64,000 bases of DNA from the NCBI RefSeq assembly GCF_014633365.1, contig NC_068348.1, positions 16,634,311 through 16,698,310 of the forward strand. Direction: 5' to 3'. Positions 58,823 to 64,000 of the stretch are shown one piece after another (positions within the stretch are counted from its first letter, which is position 1; every line of letters starts with the position of its first letter). A program made the position numbers and the translations under genes. The notes beneath the pieces were generated by a model that made no database searches, had not been told where the DNA came from, and saw nothing but the letters and a program-made list of their open reading frames with translations. This stretch comes from Diospyros lotus. Lineage: Eukaryota; Streptophyta; Magnoliopsida; Ericales; Ebenaceae.

Positions 58823-59260
58823 GGAGAAAAAAAGAGTAGTTGTTCATTTTTGCTCTCTCATTCTCTCAGTAGTTTTTTTCTTTCTTTCAAAACCATTCCT
58901 TCTTCTTCTTCTTTCTCCCTTTTGCTAGTTATTATTCTTGAAATTTATTCCCGATAGTAAGACTGTTGGTTCTTCCATTCAAGAAACCCATCATAGCATT
59001 CCATCACCTACGTGGAAGTGTAACTAGCACAAAAGCTTCTCGTAGGGTTCTAATGAAGCTTGGAGTGTGGACTAACTTAGTCCCTCGTGTTAGCAGCGGT
59101 GGACTGGTCATCCAAGGAAACAAACTTGGGGCTGTTGTAAGAGCTACCAGTGAAAATAAGAGCAACATTCATCTGGTTTCTAGCACAACTGGGAGCTTAT
59201 TGTTCATCTTGTGAGGTATAACACTCTCACCCCTATAGTAGGCTATTCTTCTTCCAAGGG

Positions 59261-60218
59261 ATCTTTCCCCAGGGGGTTTCTCACCAGGGTCCTTCTAAGC
59301 TTAACCTCGAGACAACCATGTGCAGTCGAGAGAACCACCCGCCTTACGATCGGAGGAGTCGTGCGTCCTCTACACATGCATGCCACGTGTCCCATTCACT
59401 AACTGAAAAGTATAAATATCCTTTGACCCTTTGTATTATGGATTTTTTCCCCAACTTTTCACCCATAAACACCTGCATAACTTTTATTCTCCTGGAGAAT
59501 TCACTGCTTCACCTGAACTACCATCAATGCATACTTCATTGGCACTACTTCACCTGCACAACATCTGTATTCTTACTTCACCATGGGAGCATTTAACTTA
59601 AGTATTAGAGGGTCGTGCAAGAGAAATCCCCATGCTCCTTCTAACTTATTCTAGGTGCCCATCAACTTTCTTAAACAATGAAGACTTCACCTAGACTGGC
59701 TTTTCTGAACTATTCTCATCCGACTCTTTTGTAATTCTCTTGGACTATCTTTTCCATGCACCCTTAGGCTCTCTTGGATAGCTAATCGAGTCCCCATTTC
59801 TCCTACATACTTCCTCTAGACAAGCTTTGTTCTTTCGTCTTGCCAGGCCCAACCAACTTCTTGATGAGCTTTCCTAAAAACAAATTTTAATTGTTGTAGT
59901 CCAACAACAACAACATAATTATGCACAAAAACTTTTCTTACTGTATTTTGCATATTCAAACGTGCTTAGGTGAAGCTAGTACTTCAAAGGAAAAAGAAAA
60001 ACTTGAAACTTAAAAAAGATGATTGATCATGTATCTTATTAGTAGCGTTTTGGCATTGTGATAGATTTTTACATGATAGACCATGAGTCATGAGTGCATG
60101 CTTGTGTATGATTTATCTAATGATTTTGCATGTAAAATGACCTTATATGTATTTTGATTTGGTTTGTCTATGTAGTTGAAACTTATGAGAACTACTAATA
60201 AGTTGACAAACTTTTGAA
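59261..60218. other. Spacer
   Basis: No gene or repeat recognised. A TATA-like AAGTATAAATATCC lies at about 59408. Short frames carry no known domain. Confidence 0.4.
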
Positions 60219-60444
60219 TGTTAATGTTAACGCAAATTATGGGATTGTAATCTTGATCATAGCAACTGATGAAGAATTATTTAGGTAGGAATCTTCCTAA
60301 TTAAGGAAGTTTATTATTTGCCTTGTATATCACATGATTAATTGCTAGAATTAAGCTATTGTATTTGTATATAATGATGCTTAGACAGTGAATTTGATGT
60401 GGGAAAATCAAAATAGAAGAATTCTTTATTCTTACAGCTTTTCA
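60219..60444 (+). repeat. Ale-like 5' LTR
   Basis: TGTTAATGTTAACGC...CAGCTTTTCA, 226 bp, with TATA sequence GTATATAAT at 60367-60374. Immediately followed by the primer site. Confidence 0.8.
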
Positions 60445-60456
60445 TGGTATTAGAGC
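60445..60456 (+). promoter_or_regulatory. Copia primer-binding site
   Basis: TGGTATTAGAGC, one base from the standard iMet-tRNA site, directly abuts the LTR. Confidence 0.85.
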
Positions 60457-60496
60457 ACTAATTTCCTCATCTTATCATTATTTCATAATTTTTGCC

Positions 60497-61735
60497 ATGA
60501 CGACACCCTCTCAAATCCCTACCACCATTCCTATAACATCCTCTTCATCCACCACCAATTCTGTGTCACCTCCTTCCCCCACCATCCCAGTTACCATTCT
60601 CAATCTGTCTGACCCTCTTATACTCCATGCCTTTGATCACCCAAACATGCTTCTGGTTCCAAAGTTCCTGGATGGCAGGAATTACCCCATGTGGCGACGA
60701 TCCACGTTGGTGAGCCTCAGTGCTAAAAACAAGCTAGGCTTCATCATAGGAACAATCCCCACTTCAGCTCCTACAGATCCTCAGCATGCCTTGTGGCAAC
60801 ATTGCAACAACATGGTTCTGTCCTGGATTCTTAATTCACTCAGCCTAACTTAGCCAACAATGTTTTCTATGTTGAGACACTCGTCGAGGTATGGTTGGAT
60901 CTTCAGGAGCGATTTTCTCAAGGTGACTTCTCTCACCATTATCAACTGTAACGCTCAATTATAGAGTTGAAACAAAATCAAGACAATATTTTTCAATATT
61001 ATACTAAATTAAAAATGCTCTAGGATGAGTTAAAACTATGCAGTCCTATTTTTTCTTGTACATGTGGTGGTCTTAAAAATCTTACAACTGCAGATGAACG
61101 AATTAAACTTAGTCAATTTCTTATGGGTCTCAATGACTCTTATGCTAGTGTTCGTGGACAAATCATGTTAATGGATCCATTGCCAACTGTCAAGAAAGCA
61201 TATTCCCTCTTGTGCGAGGAAGAAAAATAGCGAGGCATTGTCGAAAACACTATGTTAGATAAATTCCATGCTTTGCATGTAAAAACCACAAATTGTATAG
61301 GGACCACTCGATCTGGCAGGAATGGAAATAGCAAGACAGAGAATTGCAAGCCTTTACACTATACTTATTGTAACGGCACCACTCATACTGTGGACCATTG
61401 TTTTTATTTGAATAGGTTTCTGGTTGGACATAAACTACATGGAAAAATAGTTCTTCCTCCAAATCGACGTGGAGCCTAAGCCAATCTTATTGATGGGAAT
61501 TCTCTTTCCAATTCCTCTTATGATATGTTGATTGCCAAGGAATTGTCCTAACTCAAATCCTTGCTTCGTCAAAGCAATGCTCCTATGTCTGCCAATTTTA
61601 CTAGTAAAAAATTTCCTTCTGGTTCCTTTACTATACCATATAAATCTGTTGCTTGGATCCTTGACAGTGGAGCTACTAATCACATTGCTCATTCCCTTTC
61701 CATGCCCACTCCTCCTTCACCTTTATCTCATGTGC
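60497..61735 (+). pseudogene. Ale-like gag and protease start (decayed)
   Basis: The start at 60497 gives MTTPSQIPTTIPITSSSSTT, then the copia gag N-terminus FLDGRNYPMWRRSTLVSLSA and GFIIGTIPTSAP. A stop at 60851 and a frameshift move to other frames (SQFLMGLNDSYASVRGQIM, PLPTVKKAYSLLCEEE). A knuckle-like YCNGTTHTVDHCF and GHKLHGK follow, then protease active site AWILDSGATNHIAHS at 61649-61695. Reading ends where the hAT element begins. Confidence 0.8.
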
Positions 61736-61744
61736 TAGACATGG

Positions 61745-61960
61745 CCACGGTTCATGAACCGCCGGTTCCGGTTCATGAACCGCCGGTTTCGGTTCAAGAA
61801 ATCTTTGAACCTGAACCGAACCGCCCAAGGGCGGTTTGGGACAGTTCGGTTCCGGTTCCGGTTCGTGCTGGTTCGGTCAACGGTTTGGACCGGTTCAGTC
61901 AACGGTTTGAGCCGGTTCGGTCAACGGTTCCGGTTCCGGTTCAAACCGAATTTTTTTAAT
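61745..61960. repeat. hAT subterminal CGGTTC/GAACCG array
   Basis: More than 20 GGTTC or GAACC words on both strands occur in about 210 bp (for example TTCATGAACCGCCGGTTCCG). In Ac-like elements subterminal short repeats bind transposase, so this is the likely binding region. The plus-strand frames here are products of the repeat. Confidence 0.85.
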
Positions 61961-62318
61961 TTTTTTTAAATATTGTTGTATTCAATTTTGGTCCTTGTTC
62001 CGTTGTTCGGTTCGGTTTGGTTTCGATTTTTAATTGTTAAATGTAATTGTAAATATAAATATTCTCAACCATATTTTTAATAAAAAAACACTACTAAAAA
62101 TTGAAGAAATATAAGTAATAATTTCATTAAAAATAATTAAAACAACTAAACAAGTATGTAATACAAGTAATTAATTTTTACAAATGTGAAAAATAAAAAA
62201 TAAAAAATAGAATTAGACTTAATTTCATTAAAAAATAATTACAACAAAAATGTAATACAAGAAATTAATTTTTACAAATGTGAAAAAAAATAAAATATGG
62301 ACTTGGATGAGTTGGATC

Positions 62319-64000
62319 CTACGCATCTTCATTGGAGTCGGAAGTCGCCGTTGTTGAACCATCATTAACCCATTCGTCAGATGATGATGAATGGATAAGT
62401 TCTTCTTGACGTCGCATGTTAGCTCTTTCCCAATCATCGAGGCAAACTTGAGCTTCCAATGATTCTGGAGCCAATCTTGATCTTCTTTCGTCCAAAATGT
62501 TGCCTCCACTACTGAATGTTTGTTCAACGGCTACAGTTGAAGCTGGAACTGCAAGAAGTTGACTTGCAATAATTGCAAGAGTTGGAAATGTCTCCTTGTG
62601 CCTTTTCCACCACTCCAAAATTTCAAAATTTAAACCTGTATCATCACCAAACTCAAAAACTGTGGTTAGATAAGTTTCGAGCTCCGAATGTGAGCTCGAT
62701 CTAGGTTTTTTCCTCCTTTGATCTAAAAATTTATGACCCCATTTCATTGGTTGGGAGGAAGAGGAATGCGAAGCCATGGATGGAAATGATTCTTCACTAC
62801 TAGGAGCAATAACATATGCTTCATATAATTGATTGCATAAAGTTCTAACCTTAGAAATTATAATATTCACATCAATTTCTTCATTATTTTCTAATCCTAA
62901 CAACGAATAATAGTTAGACAAACACTCAATTAAACCATCAAATTTACACCTAGGATCAAATACCATAGTAACAAGAGAAATTTCAGGAATAAATTGATAA
63001 TAACGTAACCATTTTTCTCTCATTTCTAAAACAGCATGACAAATTTCTTCAACATTAATTCCTTCCATTAATACACCGGCCACATTCATTGCTTCTATTA
63101 AAAATTGATGTGAAGTTGGTTTATAAACACTACTAAGTGTATGAGTAGCATCATTAAAAATTCGTAAAATATTCAAAATTGAACTACAAACATTCCACAT
63201 AGTTGGAAAAATAGGATATTGTGGAATATAATTTGTTGCAAAAGAACACAATAAATCTTTATATTCAAAAGATTGATTAAGTAATTTAAAAGTTGAGTTC
63301 CAACGAGTAGGGACATCTTTTGAAAAACGTTTTGGGGTTTGACCATTGGAGGTGCAAAAATGTGCCCATGCTTTTGCAGTTCGAGGGTGTACCCAAATAT
63401 AAGAAATAACATTTCTAATTGGATCTAAATAAGAATTAAGTGACTTAATACCATCTTGAACACATAAATTTAAAACATGGCATGCACATCTAACATGAAA
63501 AAATCTTCCACCAAAATTTGGTTGGCAAATTCTTTTCAATTCATTAATAGAAGCAGTATTAGCCGATGCATTATCAAAAGAAATTGAAAAAATTCTATTA
63601 ACTAATCTATATTCTTGTGAAATTTGTTGAATTAATCTACAAATATTTTCAGCATTATGACTTTCATCAAAACATCGATACGCAAGAATTCTTTTTTGTA
63701 AAACATAATTTTCATCAACCCAATGACAAGTAATACCCATATATGAATGAGTTTGCCAATGATCACTCCAAATATCACTACAAATAGAAACATTAATATT
63801 ATTGTTTTGAAAATATGTTATCAATTCAATTTTTGAGTTTTTAAACAATTTTAACAAATTCCTTTTCAAAGTATTTCTAGGAATTGATTTAAAACTAGGA
63901 TTAACAAAGTTTTGACAAAATCGAGTAAAACCTAATTTTTCACCAAAACTAAAAGATAAATGATCAATTGCTACCATTTCAGGTAAACCAGACCTACAAT
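62319..64000 (-). CDS. hAT (Ac-like) transposase, C-terminal 560 codons
   Basis: The frame is open from the right edge to the stop at 62319 without interruption. The ATG at 63977 is internal, since codons continue upstream (RSGLPE before it), so the BED zinc finger should lie beyond the edge. The catalytic core shows ICSDIWSDHWQTHSYMGITC (first Asp), SISFDNASANTASINEL (second Asp) and a CHVLNLCVQDG block, then FSKDVPTRWNSTFKLL. The C-terminal hAT dimerisation domain reads LEILEWWKRHKETFPTLAII-like (seen as FEILEWWKRHKETFPTLAI) and STVAVEQTFSSGGNILDERR. It ends in an acidic Ser/Asp tail. The intact frame suggests recent activity or, less likely, a domesticated gene. Confidence 0.9.
   Translation of the reverse strand, partial: CRSGLPEMVAIDHLSFSFGEKLGFTRFCQNFVNPSFKSIPRNTLKRNLLKLFKNSKIELITYFQNNNINVSICSDIWSDHWQTHSYMGITCHWVDENYVLQKRILAYRCFDESHNAENICRLIQQISQEYRLVNRIFSISFDNASANTASINELKRICQPNFGGRFFHVRCACHVLNLCVQDGIKSLNSYLDPIRNVISYIWVHPRTAKAWAHFCTSNGQTPKRFSKDVPTRWNSTFKLLNQSFEYKDLLCSFATNYIPQYPIFPTMWNVCSSILNILRIFNDATHTLSSVYKPTSHQFLIEAMNVAGVLMEGINVEEICHAVLEMREKWLRYYQFIPEISLVTMVFDPRCKFDGLIECLSNYYSLLGLENNEEIDVNIIISKVRTLCNQLYEAYVIAPSSEESFPSMASHSSSSQPMKWGHKFLDQRRKKPRSSSHSELETYLTTVFEFGDDTGLNFEILEWWKRHKETFPTLAIIASQLLAVPASTVAVEQTFSSGGNILDERRSRLAPESLEAQVCLDDWERANMRRQEELIHSSSSDEWVNDGSTTATSDSNEDA

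Larger units (their letters stand above)
51266..59260 (+). repeat. Copia-type LTR unit interrupted by two solo LTRs
   Basis: The pieces 51266-51700, 56206-56251 and 57673-59260 read on from one another once the inserts and TSD copies are ignored. Contents: a CATAGGCTATTATCTTTG region, GTCGACC words at 58540-58610, repeated TTAAGAGTTAATG words (58340-58480), a TATA box at 58811, and a leader. I recognise no primer site or coding region. The family assignment and both ends are uncertain. Confidence 0.5.
60219..61735 (+). mobile_element. Ale-like Ty1/copia, 5' portion
   Basis: A short 5' LTR, iMet primer site, gag and protease are present; an hAT element then interrupts at 61736. A 226-bp LTR, a TCTTCCTAATTAAGGAAG motif and the type of gag point to the Ale (Retrofit) group. 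The rest lies beyond the hAT insert, outside the window. Confidence 0.75.
61736..64000 (-). mobile_element. Autonomous-type hAT transposon (Ac-like), partial
   Basis: The left end is TAGACATGGCCACGGTTC at 61736, where the copia protease reading stops. The preceding TCATGTGC (61728-61735) is the probable 8-bp TSD. A subterminal array of GGTTC words, an AT-rich 3' untranslated region (61967-62318) and a long intact transposase reading leftward follow. The right end is outside the window. Confidence 0.8.

Noticed and set aside
61561..61969. Plus-strand frames rich in Val-Pro or Arg-Phe repeats
   Set aside because: They are translations of the hAT CGGTTC array, not proteins; only the first part overlaps the copia protease.

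Overview
The window comes from a flowering plant nuclear genome, probably a eudicot. The evidence is a dense nest of plant-type LTR retrotransposons (Sirevirus-type and Ale-type Ty1/copia; Tat-, Athila- and chromovirus-type Ty3/gypsy), plant hAT and PIF/Harbinger-like DNA elements, AT-rich spacers with TA/TTA/CT microsatellites, and one GC-rich single-exon gene of a plant-specific family. I see no tRNA, rRNA, CRISPR or bacterial-style operon. Nearly all of the sequence is repeat-derived. Boundaries below were read by eye from TG...CA ends, target-site duplications (TSDs) and internal homology.

1-24.3 kb. A Tat-type gag relic (minus strand) is followed by a decayed Sirevirus-like copia element (about 2162-20696, plus strand). 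It has gag, protease, integrase, RT/RNase H, an envelope-like ORF and repeated polypurine tracts. It has been split by a solo LTR at 2205-6337 (TSD CAATT), a solo LTR at 6471-8508 (TSD GTTTT), a 224-bp MITE at 9389-9612 (8-bp TSD), a solo LTR at 12567-15305 inside pol (TSD AAATA), and an inverted solo LTR of its own family at 18588-19842. Its 3' LTR is cut at 20697 by a minus-strand gypsy remnant, followed by a fold-back element and another LTR fragment.

24.3-34.8 kb. This is the least transposon-dense part. It holds a 0.93-kb hAT-like non-autonomous element, the one convincing host gene (26250-27089, minus strand; plant C2H2-like/PARP-fold family protein without its zinc finger), AT-rich spacer, a weak 86-codon ORF, a 0.8-kb PIF/Harbinger-like element and a copia-type LTR rich in ATCGAGTA-like motifs.

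34.8-48.3 kb. An Athila-like gypsy element (5' LTR, Asp-type primer site, gag, protease) has lost RT, RNase H and integrase. Inside its 3' untranslated region sits an almost complete minus-strand chromovirus (40350-46197, TSD CTCTC, paired LTRs) with the full domain order but many stops.

48.3-60.2 kb. Spacer with a long inverted repeat (about 49850-50245) precedes a copia-type LTR unit interrupted by two solo LTRs (51701-56205 and 56252-57672). The first of these carries a further copia solo LTR (52173-54171), giving three nesting levels.

60.2-64 kb. An Ale-like copia 5' end (LTR, primer site, gag, protease) is interrupted at 61736 by an hAT element. Its Ac-like transposase is open for at least 560 codons and runs off the right edge. 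It is the youngest-looking coding sequence here.

The genes do not form a pathway. The biology is serial insertion, LTR-LTR recombination to solo LTRs, and mutational decay.
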